Origin: Fragum whitleyi
Taxonomy: Eukaryota; Mollusca; Bivalvia; Cardiida; Cardiidae
Reading direction: 5' to 3'
Assembly (NCBI GenBank): GCA_948146395.1
Contig: OX411547.1
Coordinates: forward strand, 30,980,614 to 31,044,613
DNA: 64,000 nucleotides
This document shows, one piece after another, positions 11,900 through 22,741 of the stretch. The position numbers were made by a program, and so were the translations under genes. The notes below the pieces were generated by a model that was not told the DNA's origin, did not search any database, and worked only from the letters and a program-made list of their open reading frames with translations. The stretch's first letter is position 1. Each line of letters opens with the position of its first letter.

Positions 11900-13400
11900 A
11901 TCCATGGTGTCTGGGCCATGTCCACTTCTTTGTCCAGAGCATATTTTTGTATAAACCTTTAGAAAACCTTGTGTGCACTCTAGGGGGCACATTTTTGGCC
12001 CAAATGTCTTGAAACTCAGGCAGAATATTTGTCTTCATCAAATCTCGATCAAGTTTGAAATTTGGTCAACTGGGGTCAAAAGTCAGATCAATGGGTCAAA
12101 TTTAGAAAAACCTTGTGTGCACACTTAAAGGCCACATTTTTGGCTTATATGTTTTGAAACTTGGTCATGAATGTTTGTCTCCATCAAATCTCAGTCAAGT
12201 TCGAAATTGGATCAAGTGAGAACAAAAACAGGGTCAATGGGTCAAATCATAGAAAGACCTTGTGACTGCACTATAGAGGTCACATTTTAGGCCCAAATGT
12301 CATAATATTTGACTCCATTAAAATTATTGGTCAAGTTTGAAATTGGGTCAAGTGGGGTCAAAAACAGGGTCAAGGGGCAAATTTTAAAAAAAACATTTGT
12401 GCACTCTAGAGGCCACCTTTTTGGATTGAATATCTTGAAACCTGGTCATATTGTTTGTCTCAATCAAATCTCGGTCACATTCTAAATTGGTTCAAGTGGG
12501 GTCAAAAATAGGATCAAGAGGTCAAAATTCAGAAAAACCTTGTGTACTTTCTCGGGGGCACATTTTTGCCCCAAATGTCTCTAAATTTTGTCAGGATGTT
12601 TGTCTCCATCGAATCCCAGTCAAGTTCGAAGTTGGGCAAATTGGGGTCAAACGGGATCAATGGGTCAAATTATAGTAAAACCTTGTGTGCACTCTAGAGG
12701 CCATATTTGTGGCACAAAAGTCTGAAAACTTGGTCCAATTGTCTGTCTCTATAAAATTTGGGTCAAAACTGAAATTGGGTCAAGTAGGGTCAAAAATAGG
12801 GTCAAGGGGTCAAATTTAAGAAAACCGTTAGTGCACTCAAGATTCCACATTTTTTGCCCAAAGGTTTTGAATCTTGGTCAGAATTTCTGCCCTCATGAAA
12901 TCTAGTTCCAGTCTGAAAATGGTTCAATTACAGTAAAAAATTAGTCCAAGGGGTCAAATTTTGAAAAAAACCTTATGAACAATATGTAGGCCACATTTTT
13001 TACTCAAATGTCTTGAAACTTGATCAAAATGTTTGTCTCTTTGAAACCTATGTCAAGTTTGAAATTTGGTCAAGTTGGGTCAAAAATGCGGCCAAGAGGT
13101 CAAATATATGAAGAACCTTGTATGCACTCTTGGATTGAAAATTCTGCATCTTGGTCAGAATGTTAGTCTTGAAATCTCATAAAAATTTGACACAAGGTCA
13201 AAAGCTAGGACACCTCCAAATCTGAAAAATCTTATTAGTACTTTTGAGGCAACATATTTGACTCTAGTGTTTGTCTTTTTGATAACTTTGACTTTTGGTA
13301 AAGCTAATAATGAATTTCAAATAAGTAGTGTTGGCACTTTGCCAACTTTGTCAACTATATGCATCAGGTGAGGGCTTAAGGGCCAATGGTCCTCTTGTTT
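11900..13400 (+). mobile_element. Pearl/HINE-like element, 'GTGTGCACTCTAGAGGCC' core, head lost or diverged
   Basis: Nine or so monomers of 140-150 bp carry CTTGTGTGCACTCTAG, CCCAAATGTCTTGAAACTTG and GTTTGTCTCCATCAAATCTC. The 3' end CATCAGGTGAGGGCTTAAGG runs into the hairpin GGGCCAATGGTCC and CTCTTGTTT. No clear AGCTCACC hairpin is visible at the left, so the 5' boundary is uncertain. The 58583-59129 element has the same core and tail with an intact head. Confidence 0.7.
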
Positions 13401-13560
13401 ATACTAGGGCACAATCTCAGTCTTTTGACAATTTTGCAGTTTGTTTTCTCCCTAAAGAAATTATTAAGCATAAGGAGAAACATGGAGATTAAAGAAGAAA
13501 TTTAATAAGAACTTCAGACCAAAAATTTCAAAAATATAATAGCACAAGCATCAAATTGCT
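13401..13560. other. No gene seen
   Basis: Short AT-rich spacer between a pearl-like tail and a hairpin. Confidence 0.35.
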
Positions 13561-13605
13561 GGTATTCATTGGAATTGTCTTGTCTAGACAATTCCAATGA
13601 ATACC
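13561..13605. repeat. Perfect foldback hairpin, GGTATTCATTGGAATTG type
   Basis: GGTATTCATTGGAATTGTCT and GACAATTCCAATGAATACC pair almost end to end with almost no loop. A relative with the same stem and the flank CAACATAGG is at 57707-57776. Confidence 0.88.
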
Positions 13606-14280
13606 CACAACATAGGGTTTCATTGAGAAATGAGCCTGTGTCTGAGGTTTCCAACAAATAAAAATATGCGCAAAGCAAAGACTCTGACCAGCCTGTACAT
13701 CTGCACAGTCTGGCCAGAGTCTTCACTATGCGTTTATTAGATGGATACAGCCTCAAAGTATATGCAGGCCATCAAGTAACAATTACAGTAATTGTGGCTG
13801 TCAATGCTACTCAATGTATGCACCTCACTATCAATTCAAATGATCCATATATGTGCCAACTTATCTTTGTCTTTACCTCCTGCCAAAGTAGGAATCTTGT
13901 AGGCTCCACACAAAAATAGTTATGCTGTTGCAGCTATTTTCAGTGTTTAAGAAGGAAAATGATCAAGATTTTCATATGAAATAAGGGAAGAGTTAATGAT
14001 AAATGCCGTCATAAATAAGACTAATGATCCTCTAGATTTGACATACTGCCATACTGTACTGTGATTTAGAAGAAATTATTTCATTAATCTTACACAATCT
14101 ACCCTTCAAACAGAACAAATTATTGCCTGATGGAAGTTTATTGCAATAAAAATACTAGAGTAAAGAATCTCATTATATACTTGTATCTGGCAAATATTTT
14201 CTTTGATATTACTTATTAGACTTGCAAGTAAATAAATCTTACATATAATATATACTGTAATAACTATTATTGATGTCACA
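13606..14280. other. Non-coding; contains an inverted TGGCCAGAGTC segment
   Basis: At about 13678-13722 GACTCTGACCAGCCTGTACA pairs with the following TGTGCAGTC-like arm (GCACAGTCTGGCCAGAGTC), a hairpin related to the interior of the TIR MITE. No gene is seen. Confidence 0.45.
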
Positions 14281-14334
14281 GTGCAAAACAGTTGTAACTG
14301 CCTTTAAACATTCAGGCAGTTACATCTATTTTGC
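14281..14334. repeat. Short foldback hairpin, GTAACTGCC type
   Basis: GTGCAAAACAGTTGTAACTG faces CAGTTACATCTATTTTGC. Another member of the dispersed hairpin family. Confidence 0.8.
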
Positions 14335-15289
14335 TTGAGCAATCATTAAATGCTACTGAACAAATTTGAAACAGAAATTACAAAGGAATACATTGTGATG
14401 AAAATATCTTAAAGCATTGGTACATAGGTGAAGGTCATACAAAAGGAGTTAACATCTAACCTTAAGATTTGACTGCCCAAAACTATGAACTCACAGTCTG
14501 ACTTGAAAGATACATGAAACGTCATTTGAATGAGGGTGGATAACAAAATATGTGGACTTTTACTATAACTATGCCGTTGGAAATAAAGGAAATTTTATAC
14601 ATGCCTCAAACCATTTAATGTTGACAAAATACTATGATGTAAAAAATCAAACTTTTGATGTTCCTGAGTAGGTGCCACCAGCGCAATCCATTTTGTAACG
14701 TTGGTTCCTGGTGTTACTACCCTGAATTGTCCCACCAAGGCAATTTGGAGAAAACCCTTCCAAACTTTGCCGACTTACGCATTGTCATAATGGGTTATGA
14801 TATTTAAAAGTTAAGCATTATCCATTTGGTATTTTCAAAGTCAGTAAGCTAAGGGCATGTGTCAATTTTTGAAGTTAGAAATGATGGCACCAGCGCAGGT
14901 ATAGACAACCGAGCAAAAATAAAGTTCTACTAGACTTACGGAAACCCTAATCGAGAGGTTAGAATCATAAAATATGCTAAAAGGTCTTCAAATGTAAAGA
15001 GATACCTTCTTTTTAAATGGTTTAAAAGGTTTGTTTTAAAATGGAGAGCATTTCTGAAGGATAACACTCAGAGAATGCAAAAAAGTCTCCTCGACTTTTG
15101 ATCTGTAACTGTCACAGATCAACATCAAGATATGAAAATAGTAGTTATCAATGAAAAGTCCTGACTTTAAACGGAAGTTATCAATACCATGGCGTCATAT
15201 TGACGTCATTACCAAATGACTACATGAATCTAGATAATTAATCCTAAAGAAAACTTTATGAAAACAAAGTCTTATCTTGTGACAAATTC
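14335..15289. other. No gene seen
   Basis: AT-rich sequence with no recognised repeat or coding signal. Confidence 0.35.
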
Positions 15290-15475
15290 TCACCAATGGA
15301 TTGATAATCATAGAACTATGTGGGATAGCAGCTGGAGGGTAGGAAAGGATGCAATGGTAGTACTTGTGTTAGAAATACCACACCAGATATCCATTGTTAT
15401 AGGTGCTTCAACCGCCATGATAAACTGAAAAAATGTTGAAAACAGTGTAAAACGTGATTCAAACAAACATCATCA
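15290..15475 (+). repeat. 5'-truncated SINE
   Basis: From CAATGGATTGATAATCATAG to GTGTAAAACGTGATTCAAAC this matches the body of the full SINE at 41794-42074 (GGGATAGCAGCTGGAGG, CATTGTTATAGGTGCT, AATGTTGAAAACAGTG). The tRNA-like head is missing, as is typical of incomplete LINE-mediated integration. Confidence 0.8.
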
Positions 15476-15589
15476 TTCACCAAGTAAGTAAGTATCTAAA
15501 TGTAAAACTTGGTGCAATTAAGTTATTCTCTGAGTTAACAAGAGAGATCAAGAATTATTCTGGAATAATTATATGGAAAGCAAAATCAT

Positions 15590-15685
15590 CTGGCTCCGCC
15601 CTCAGATTTTACCTTTTGCACATAACTTCTTCTCGATCAGACTTTATTTATGGACAACACGAAAATTTAATTATTTCATAAACAA
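15590..15685. repeat. Single arm of a foldback element
   Basis: TCAGACTTTATTTATGGACA and preceding bases match the right arm of the palindrome at 55433-55587. The left arm is not clearly preserved here. Confidence 0.55.
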
Positions 15686-16464
15686 TTCTCTTGGTAAACC
15701 TTTAGACTGCTAGCTGTCTCTTGAATAAGAGTTACATTATTGAAAATATAAAATTATATTACAAAGTCATGTATAGTTTCTCGAAGCCAATTGTCATTTT
15801 TAAGAGAGGTCAACCAATTTTAAGTTCTGAAGGGTTCAACATGTTTATCTACCTTGTTACAAAAACATAGAACTGAAAACAGAGCCAGTGAATCCAAGGC
15901 TAGGTAAGCCTTAAATATATATGATTAATTTAAATAAAGTTTGGTTGGTTAGAACTCAAGGGATTTTCTGTATTTTGTATAAAAAGAACATGCAATATCC
16001 TGGAGATATTCTTCTCAATGTGCATTTCCATTTACGATGGTTGGCTACCATTTGGAAACTAATGTGCAACATGCAGTATCAATTTATTCCAATGATTTCC
16101 ATTATTGGGGCAATAAAACAGAGCTTGCAATAATAGCTTTATAACATTTGTTCACACGGCACAGATATTTGAACAAATCTCCTATAATCCCCGTATTCTT
16201 GCCTGATGCATTTTCATTACTTTAAATAAGATGTTTATTGCATTACAGTGCACAGTTTATCTGCACTGTAACTAATATTTATCTTTCTCAGTTGGTTTTG
16301 ATGAGTTTGTAATATTCAATGAAGAATTTGAGATAAATTTATAACCCCAGGTTTCTTTCAATAAATGCAATATGATTTTAAATTTATTGTGCATTTTTTC
16401 CTCCCCAAGTCAGAGGAAATTCCTGTTTATATTCCTGCAAAATAATTTTTAGCTCACACATCAA
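15686..16464. other. No gene seen
   Basis: AT-rich sequence. CATTACAGTGCACAG and CTGCACTGTAA near 16240-16270 form a small hairpin; nothing else was recognised. Confidence 0.35.
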
Positions 16465-16848
16465 AGAAAACAAGAAATTAGAGGTTATAAGATAGATATA
16501 ATAGGTACTTAGTGTATTGTGAGAAAAAATATCTAACTCAGTTGTGGGAATTGATAATTGTGTTGGCAGAGCCTCGACAATTATCAATTCTTCCAACCTT
16601 GTTAGAACATCCCATATTAAATTTTTTTATGATATCACATGGATGTTTTTAGAATAATGACATAGTGTGGTTATTTTTAGAAACTTGCAATTCTGTAAGG
16701 AACATCGGAGAAAACAAGAAAATAGAGGTTATAAGATTAATTTAATACATTCTAAGTGTTTTGTAAGAAAAAATATCTAACTTGGTTGTGGAAATTGATA
16801 ATTGTCTTGACAGAGCCTTGACAATTATCAATTTACCCAACCTCGTTA
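16465..16848. repeat. 240-bp tandem duplication, each unit ending in a hairpin
   Basis: Two units (about 16465-16612 and 16705-16848) share AAAACAAGAAA.TAGAGGTTAT, AAAAAATATCTAACT and a hairpin AATTGATAATTGT / ACAATTATCAATT. The hairpins lie at 16549-16585 and 16791-16830. The unit period is about 240 bp, with an unrelated stretch between. Confidence 0.78.
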
Positions 16849-17055
16849 GATTTTTTTTTATACAAAACACCCAGTATGGATTTTATATGACCTTACATAT
16901 TGTCCAGTCAGGCAATATTCAGTGCCATGATATAGAAAAAAAGGGGCGTCGTGTAAAATTGCCGCAGTGGCCACAAAAATTGTGTGACAGTGGCTCTCTT
17001 GTTTTGATGATTATGAAAGTAATATAGAAAATATTTGATGGCTTTGATGCTTGTC

Positions 17056-17106
17056 GTGAAACAGTTGTAACAGCCTATAAACATATGGGCAGTTACAACT
17101 GTTTTT
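17056..17106. repeat. Short foldback hairpin directly abutting a pearl-like element
   Basis: GTGAAACAGTTGTAACAGCC pairs with GGGCAGTTACAACTGTTTTT. The next base begins the AGCTCC head of the element at 17103, so the element seems to have inserted in the terminal T run of the hairpin. Confidence 0.8.
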
Positions 17107-17968
17107 AGCTCCACTGGCCGAAAGCCACTGGGGCTATTGTCATGGCGTTGTGTCCGTTGTGTGTCCGTCCGTCCGTGCATCCGTGCGTCCGGTCGTAAAC
17201 TTTTCTTTAAAAATCTTCCCCTCAGAAACTACTGGATGAATTTCAACCAAACTTCACAAGAATGATCCTTGAGTGACCCTCTTACAAAGTTGTTCAAGAA
17301 ATTTTGATTCAATGAAAAACATGGATTAAATGGGCGTGGCTAATTTCCAAATATGGTAAAAAGTGAGTTTTCTCAGATTCTAATTGATGGATACCAATGA
17401 AATTTTACATGAATGATCCTTGTGTGACCCTTTATCAACCTACAAAAGATTATTGAGATAGGATGAAAAATATGTATTTTATTGGTCATTTCTCAATATA
17501 TTATATAGTGGAAACTTTGAAAATCATTTTCTCAGAATGTTATTGAATGATATCAACCAAATTTTACTGGAATGATCCTTGAGTGACCCTCTATCAGTCT
17601 ACCAAAAAATTATTGTGATCAGATGAAAAATATGTATTCTATGGGCAGAGGTGATTATTCTATGTGTTATCTAGTTGAAACATTGAAAATCATTTTCTTA
17701 GAATGTAATAGATGGATACCAATGAAATTTTACATGAATGATCCTTGAGTGACCCTTAATCAGTCTACAAAAAATTATTGCGATCAGATGAAAATATGCA
17801 TTTTATGGGCGGATGTCATTTCTCTATATCTTATATACTTGAAACTTTGAAAATCATTTTCAACATCAGTAGAATCTATAATATCTAAAAGTCTAGTCAA
17901 AACTTTTATTGCTTTACAAGAATTTCAAGCCTGTGGAGCAACTCAAGCCATTCATGGCTTTCTAGTTT
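17103..17968 (+). mobile_element. Pearl/HINE-like element, AGCTCCACTGG head
   Basis: Same subfamily as 972-1851: head hairpin, GTCCGTCCGTCCGTGC microsatellite, four monomers with AAATTTTACATGAATGATCC, tail GCCTGTGGAGCAACTCAAGC and terminal hairpin AAGCCATTCATGGCTT ending CTAGTTT. It lies about 65 bp upstream of the splice acceptor of THSD7 exon 1. Confidence 0.78.
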
Positions 17969-18033
17969 GTCCTTTACCATAAAAAAAAGTTTGTTTAATC
18001 TGTTATTCATATTTTATATTTCCCTTTTCACAG

Positions 18034-18232
18034 ATGACCCGATATAATTTGAAGGGTTGAACACCACTAACCATCCATGCGCCAACAACTGTATCCCCGC
18101 TTTTGGGCAAGTGATAGATGATTATGGGCTATGGTATCAGCACGGCCACCCACGCCCGACTCCTAAATATCGTGTTCTGTGTGCTGACTGCTGCATTTGT
18201 TACATCAGCCAGTCAATATGTCTGGAAAACAG
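18034..18232 (+). CDS. THSD7A: THSD7-like gene, first coding exon (signal peptide)
   Basis: The exon follows a good acceptor (TCCCTTTTCACAG) and ends at donor G|GTAAGG. The acceptor shows that a non-coding 5' exon must exist upstream. Coding starts at ATG 18118; an in-frame ATG two codons on is an alternative. The 38 codons encode a signal peptide with the hydrophobic stretch LLNIVFCVLTAAFVTSAS, then QYVWKTG, which opens the first TSP1 repeat, and end in phase 1. In vertebrate THSD7A the mature protein opens with a closely similar YLWKTG motif followed by tryptophan and cysteine. The protein is therefore expected to enter the secretory pathway. Exon 2 (46778) restores the frame exactly. The main uncertainty is the start codon and whether this is the THSD7A or THSD7B type; invertebrates may have a single ancestor of both. 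Confidence 0.88.
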
Positions 18233-18253
18233 GTAAGGGAAACTATCCTATTT

Positions 18254-18329
18254 CGATGGCTCAGGGCAAAACAGTTGTAGCTGCCTATATGTTTTTAGGC
18301 AGTTACAACTGTTTCGCACTGAGCCATCG
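18254..18329. repeat. Foldback hairpin 21 bp downstream of exon 1 donor
   Basis: CGATGGCTCAGGGCAAAACAG pairs with the matching right arm ending TGAGCCATCG; inner stem GTAGCTGCC/GGCAGTTAC. It is the second full copy of the 76-bp GATGGCTCAG hairpin (first at 11295). In the THSD7 pre-mRNA it would fold just inside intron 1. Confidence 0.88.
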
Positions 18330-18612
18330 ATTTGAAGTCCAAAATATCCCAATTACAGCTTACTTGAGTTTAATTGCTTGTGTGTTATTTGTTAGCTTTG
18401 CTGCTTTCTTTTCTGCCGTATACCTCTGTTCTTAAAGCTTGTCATGCTGAATTTTTCAACGTGATTTTATGCAAAACATCACTTAAGTTTTAGTGTAGTT
18501 TGTGTATCACATGACTGAAAAAACACATCACAAGAGGTCTATTCAACTCGCCATGTGAGTTATTTGGCATTAAAATATCAATAACTAAAGCAGGCCTTTC
18601 CCACTTTATAAT
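18330..18612. other. Intron 1 sequence, nothing specific seen
   Basis: A short GCTTGTCATGCTGAAT near 18436 resembles one end of the TIR MITE. Otherwise unremarkable. Confidence 0.35.
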
Positions 18613-18800
18613 GTAACTTATTTCTCAGTTCTACCAATAAGAAACTAAAATAAGTTTCTATGTAACAATGGTAAATATTTATATGAAAATGTCAAAATGT
18701 AAATGAAAATTTAACTTATTTCTCCGTTCTTCCTATAAGAAACTAAAATAAGTTTCTATGTATAAATGGTAATTTTTTATTTGAAAATGTCCACCACATG
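18613..18800. repeat. About 103-bp tandem duplication
   Basis: TAACTTATTTCTC.GTTCT and AAGAAACTAAAATAAGTTTC occur in two adjacent copies (from 18613 and 18714). Confidence 0.85.
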
Positions 18801-18819
18801 CATGGACAAACCTGAAGAA

Positions 18820-18935
18820 GTGAACAAACCACGTCTATTCACTTTGAAAATCAAAGCTGCACTAAAGATTTTATCATACATGGCATGCATCTCATATCAG
18901 AACGGAAGTTATATGACGGAAAAGAATTAGAGATT
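18820..18935. mobile_element. Relic of a DIRS-like terminal sequence
   Basis: GCATGCATCTCATATCAGAA then CGGAAGTTATATGACGG align with the right terminal region of the DIRS-like element (about 32510-32612: GCGCGCATCTCATTTGAGACCGG…). The similarity also reaches leftwards over about 60 bp (CCACGTCTATTCAC, TCAAAGC, CACTAAAGAT). No internal genes follow, so this is a solo or deleted end, visibly diverged. Confidence 0.55.
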
Positions 18936-20299
18936 TTTTTTAAAGAAATAGGCCATCACAAAACATCTTTTCTTCTACAGAAGTAGTTTTACCATTTGAT
19001 ACCACTCCAAATTATAGGAAATTACATGATATTCAAATGGAAAATCTAGGAATCAAAAAACATAATCAAAAGACTAGTAAACTGTTGTGAATTTCTGAAA
19101 TTTTACTTGTTCACTGTTGAATTTTGATTTTGGGTCAGTCCCCCTCACAGCAAAATATTAGGATCTGCGCATGAAGTGTAATTATTGAACAGACAGAACA
19201 ATCAAGCCTCAAGGGAATATTGTTTCTTTAAAATTATCTTTTTAACAATGTGAGAATGTAACAGATGCATCTCTGACTTTCTGAACTGAATTACCTTTGA
19301 TATTTGAAACAATAGTGTCCCTGGTTGAGGGATAAAGCATCAGTCTCTTGACAAAGAGGTCCCGAGTCCTATTCCTGGGCATGGCTATTAATCCTGGTTC
19401 TTTAATTGGCCCACACATTTCCGGTGTCTGTACTGGTGCATTTTCCTGGAAGCAGAATCAAGAGGGAATAATCTAAGTTGTAGTATTTGTTTCCTAATCA
19501 ATGCAAACTTAAATAGGTTAAGACCATATTTGAAATAATTTGAGGCTGTGTTAGGCCTCAATCTTAACCTTTGGCATGCTTAACCCAGAATATAATCCTA
19601 CTTACCGATCGCCTTTTTTTTTACGCCAATGAGAGGCCGCTATTTGGTTTGAAATTCAAAAAATATATCCCATAACCTGACCGATCTGCTCGAATAAGTG
19701 AGGTATGTGGATATCGGTCATTATGGGCGGGGACTGCACTCAAAACCAGACAGTGACGTCATAATCTATAGTCTGATAACATGTCTCGAGAAACCTTTGT
19801 CTTGAATCGAGTATTTTAAAAAAACGCTTTTTATTTTATTTTTTTTAAGTTATGCTTATACAAAATTGTTCATTAAAAGGAGGTGAAATTCTTGAATAAT
19901 TTGTCTGCATGTTAATCAAGATAAGATTAGGCTTTTATATAACTGATTCTTATTATGAAATATTCATCTATACCCATGTATAGCACAGCAGTAAAAAAGA
20001 TCGATCCAGTTTGCTTGGCACTTGGAAAGGTAATGTAGGCAAACAATTGTTGAACAATTTGTAATAGGCCTACTTAAATGATTCTATTGATATAAATATT
20101 TGCAAAAACAAAGCGATTCGAAACAGGTTAGTGCTTCGATAGCAGACCAGTATCGAAAGTCAGTGTGATCTGTTTAACTTTGACCTAATATCGTAGTGGA
20201 ACCAAAACTTGGTAACTATATCTTTTCAATGCGGTAGTAATTTTGCTTGTTGCAAACAAAATAGTATTGACCATGAATATGCGATTGTTTCGTTTGTTT
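18936..20299. other. Intron 1 sequence; one tRNA-like stretch
   Basis: Bases 19318-19385 resemble a tRNA-like SINE head with box-B-like GAGTCCTATTCC, but no second copy is in the window. The rest is AT-rich with no recognised element, apart from a slightly CpG-richer patch at 19610-19800. Confidence 0.35.
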
Positions 20300-20560
20300 A
20301 TATGGGGTTCGATGCCGCTTTCAACAATCTTTCAGTTATATCGCAGCGGCTGTGTCACCTAACAATGGATTCCTGGTATTTCAAACACCAGTACTACCAA
20401 TACTCTTTTTTTCCATCCTCCAGCTACTATCCAACATCTACGATTATCGACCCATTGGTGGGAGAAAAATAGTCGCAATGGATGAGTGCCGCCGTCGGGG
20501 ATCGAATCCAGGACCTTTTGAATGACCACCGCCGCGCTACCAGTTGAGCGACTAAATATG
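20300..20560 (-). mobile_element. tRNA-derived SINE, near full length
   Basis: Read on the minus strand it begins with a tRNA-like head (TAGTCGCTCAACTGGTAGCG as box A region, GGATTCGATCCC as box B), then the shared body (CCAATGGGTCGATAATCG, CAGGAATCCATTGTTAGGTG) and ends before GAACCCC. Compared with the 41794 copy the 3' tail of ATCA repeats is missing. Confidence 0.8.
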
Positions 20561-20889
20561 CCATAATAGATGAGTGTTTATCCACAATTACAAAATCCCC
20601 ATTAAATTAGACAAAATTTCCGGGAAAAGCTTATTACTAAATAGAATACAAAATCCAACAGTTGCAACCACGAGGTTTTGTTCACCGAACGTTCTCAAAT
20701 GAATTTGTCTCACCAAATGATTAATTATTTACAGTAATCCGATGGGGATTTAATTCGCTCCTCCCACTTTTATTTACCTCGATTTGATTGAAGAATGGAT
20801 GACGCAACAAAAATGAATGACATCATTGATCGACGTTCAACTCGTTTGACATAGCCTTATTCGGTGAAAAAATAAGTCGATCGGTAAAA
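20561..20889. other. Intron 1 sequence, nothing specific seen
   Basis: No recognised feature. Confidence 0.3.
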
Positions 20890-20991
20890 CAGTTATAGTT
20901 CATATTCTGACAATTTGCGCGTATAACATTGCGCTCCGCTAACGCTCCGCTTAGGTTATATCGCGTAAATTGTCAGAAATGAACTATAACT
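20890..20991. repeat. Palindromic MITE-like sequence (~100 bp)
   Basis: AGTTATAGTTCATATTCTGA faces TCAGAAATGAACTATAACT, with ACAATTTGCGCGTATAAC opposite GTTATATCGCGTAAATTGT, and a GC-rich loop (GCGCTCCGCTAACGCTCCGC). Arms are about 40 bp. Confidence 0.85.
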
Positions 20992-21195
20992 ATTACTTAT
21001 GTAGAAGGTATAAACAATGATCATATCACTTGATATTCATCTTTAACCAGAAGAGTTGAAAAAACATATTTTTGAAATAAAGATATTGGCTCACTTTGTG
21101 TATTGTGTATCTAATAATTTTTAGGTGTTTCATTTAAGTTCAATGCACCCAAGATTTTTATGCAGCAATACAAGAGTTAAAGAACACAAAAATTA

Positions 21196-21985
21196 AGAGC
21201 CGAAAATCGCCAGAAAATCCCCCTGTCTTAATACGTCTTGTATCTATGTCTTCAAGTTGGACCATTTAAGCCATCAAGACCTTGGATGGTGTCTATAGGG
21301 AGTTGCAAATTTGTTTTTGTTTCTCATTACCGAGAAACTGGAAAAGAGAATAACTCACAGACAGCAAACATTATACACCCTGTAATACCATGAAAATGTC
21401 AACGATCAGTGAGCTTTTCCTAAATAGTGCATTTTCCTGAATCGTTTCTTTGTCCTTATTCCTTGTCATGCTGAATAAATTTTGGCTAAAAAATTCCACC
21501 AAAATCAAAGGGAAAAGCACTGAAAGTACCTACTGTGGGTCAATTTTTATTTGAAAAACTAAATCTATTGGCAATACTGGTTTGAAAGTGAGAAACAGGT
21601 GGTGTAGACTTACATCAGACTGCACATATGTGCAGGCTGATGTTTGTCTATAGCTCCTGCCAAAGCAGGAATATTCCGGGTTCAGCATGAGAAGGGTTAA
21701 GAGGCAAAAATCGCCAGAAAATCCCCGGTCTTAATACGTCTTGTTCCTCTGTCTTCAAGTTGGACCATTTAAGCCATCAAGACCTTGGATGGTGTCTATA
21801 GGGAGTTGCAAATTTGTTTTTGTTTCTCATTACTGAGAAACTGGAAAAGAGAATAACTCACAGACAGCAAACATTAAACACCCTGTAATACCATGAAAAT
21901 GTCAACGATCAGTGAGCTTTTCCTAAATAGTGCATTTTCCTGAATCGTGTCTTCATCCTTAATGTCATGGGGAAAAAAGCTTCGC
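21196..21985. repeat. 275-bp direct duplication flanking a TIR MITE
   Basis: Copies at about 21196-21460 and 21701-21965 share AAAATCGCCAGAAAATCCCC, CAAGACCTTGGATGGTGTCT and GTCAACGATCAGTGAGCTTT with few differences (for example TACCGAG against TACTGAG). The MITE fills the gap between them almost exactly. Confidence 0.88.
21458..21700. mobile_element. TIR MITE, copy 2
   Basis: CCTTGTCATGCTGAATAAAT to TTCAGCATGAGAAGGGTTAA; about 95% like the 6351-6596 copy across the interior, including GCACATATGTGCAGGCTGAT. Confidence 0.85.
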
Positions 21986-22024
21986 AAAATTCCAATGCAC
22001 TTTTACGGCTCCTGAGAAACTCCT

Positions 22025-22218
22025 TCTTTTGCTCCACTTGCTGAAGACCAGCAAGCCATTACCATGGCATTGTGTCCTGTGTGTGTGAGCGTGTCTGTCT
22101 GTCTATCAGTCTGTTAGCTTTTTATCTCACCTGAGCACAAAGTGCTCAAGGTGAGTTATTGTGATCAATCAATGTACAGTGTCCATCTGCCTGTCTATCA
22201 AAAAGTTCTCCTCCCTAA
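22025..22218 (+). mobile_element. Two broken pearl-like heads
   Basis: GCTCCACTTGCTGAAGACCAG with GTGTCTGTCTGTCTATCAGT (22036-22120) is an AGCTCCACTGG-type head. It is followed directly by ATCTCACCTGAGCACAAAGT / GCTCAAGGTGAGTTATTGTG, an AGCTCACC-type head. Neither has a core or tail; the second ends at the ATA repeat. Confidence 0.6.
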
Positions 22219-22740
22219 CATAATAATAATAATAATAATAATAATGACTTTATTTATTGAGGCTACACATTTGGGAAACCCAATCTTCCATGTGGGCCTC
22301 TAAAACAGTTACACATGTATATTACAAAGGTACAATTTTAACAATATATACATAGCAATTCAATTAACATGGCTATAATAATTTCTCTGACAGACAATAA
22401 ATTTAGTGCAAGAACTGGTTTTGAAGTACATGTATTTGTAGATAATATAAAGATTTACAAGATATTTATATTGAAAGCTATACAAACATCCTGGAAATGA
22501 ATAAGCTGATTATTTTTATTATCCTTCTTTTAAATGATCTCAAAACACCTTTGTGCAAAGCCATCATAAATGTATATAGAATTAAAGACACTTACGAAAG
22601 CTTTGCAATAGGTTAGAAAAGATTGTAACTAATGCCTCTATATGATTTCAGAGACTTAGTGGTTTACCTTTAAACAAATTCCTAATAAAAGTAGAATAAC
22701 TTGCATAATTATTTAAACAATAACCACTGGGATAATCTAT
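22219..22740 (-). mobile_element. Probable 3' end of a non-LTR retrotransposon
   Basis: On the minus strand the sequence ends with an AATAAATAAAGTC polyadenylation-like motif followed by (ATT)n, the usual end of some LINEs. No reverse transcriptase reading frame is present, so this is a 5'-truncated copy or a 3'UTR-derived repeat. Left edge 22219-22246 is the (ATA)n tract. Confidence 0.45.
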
Positions 22741-22741
22741 T

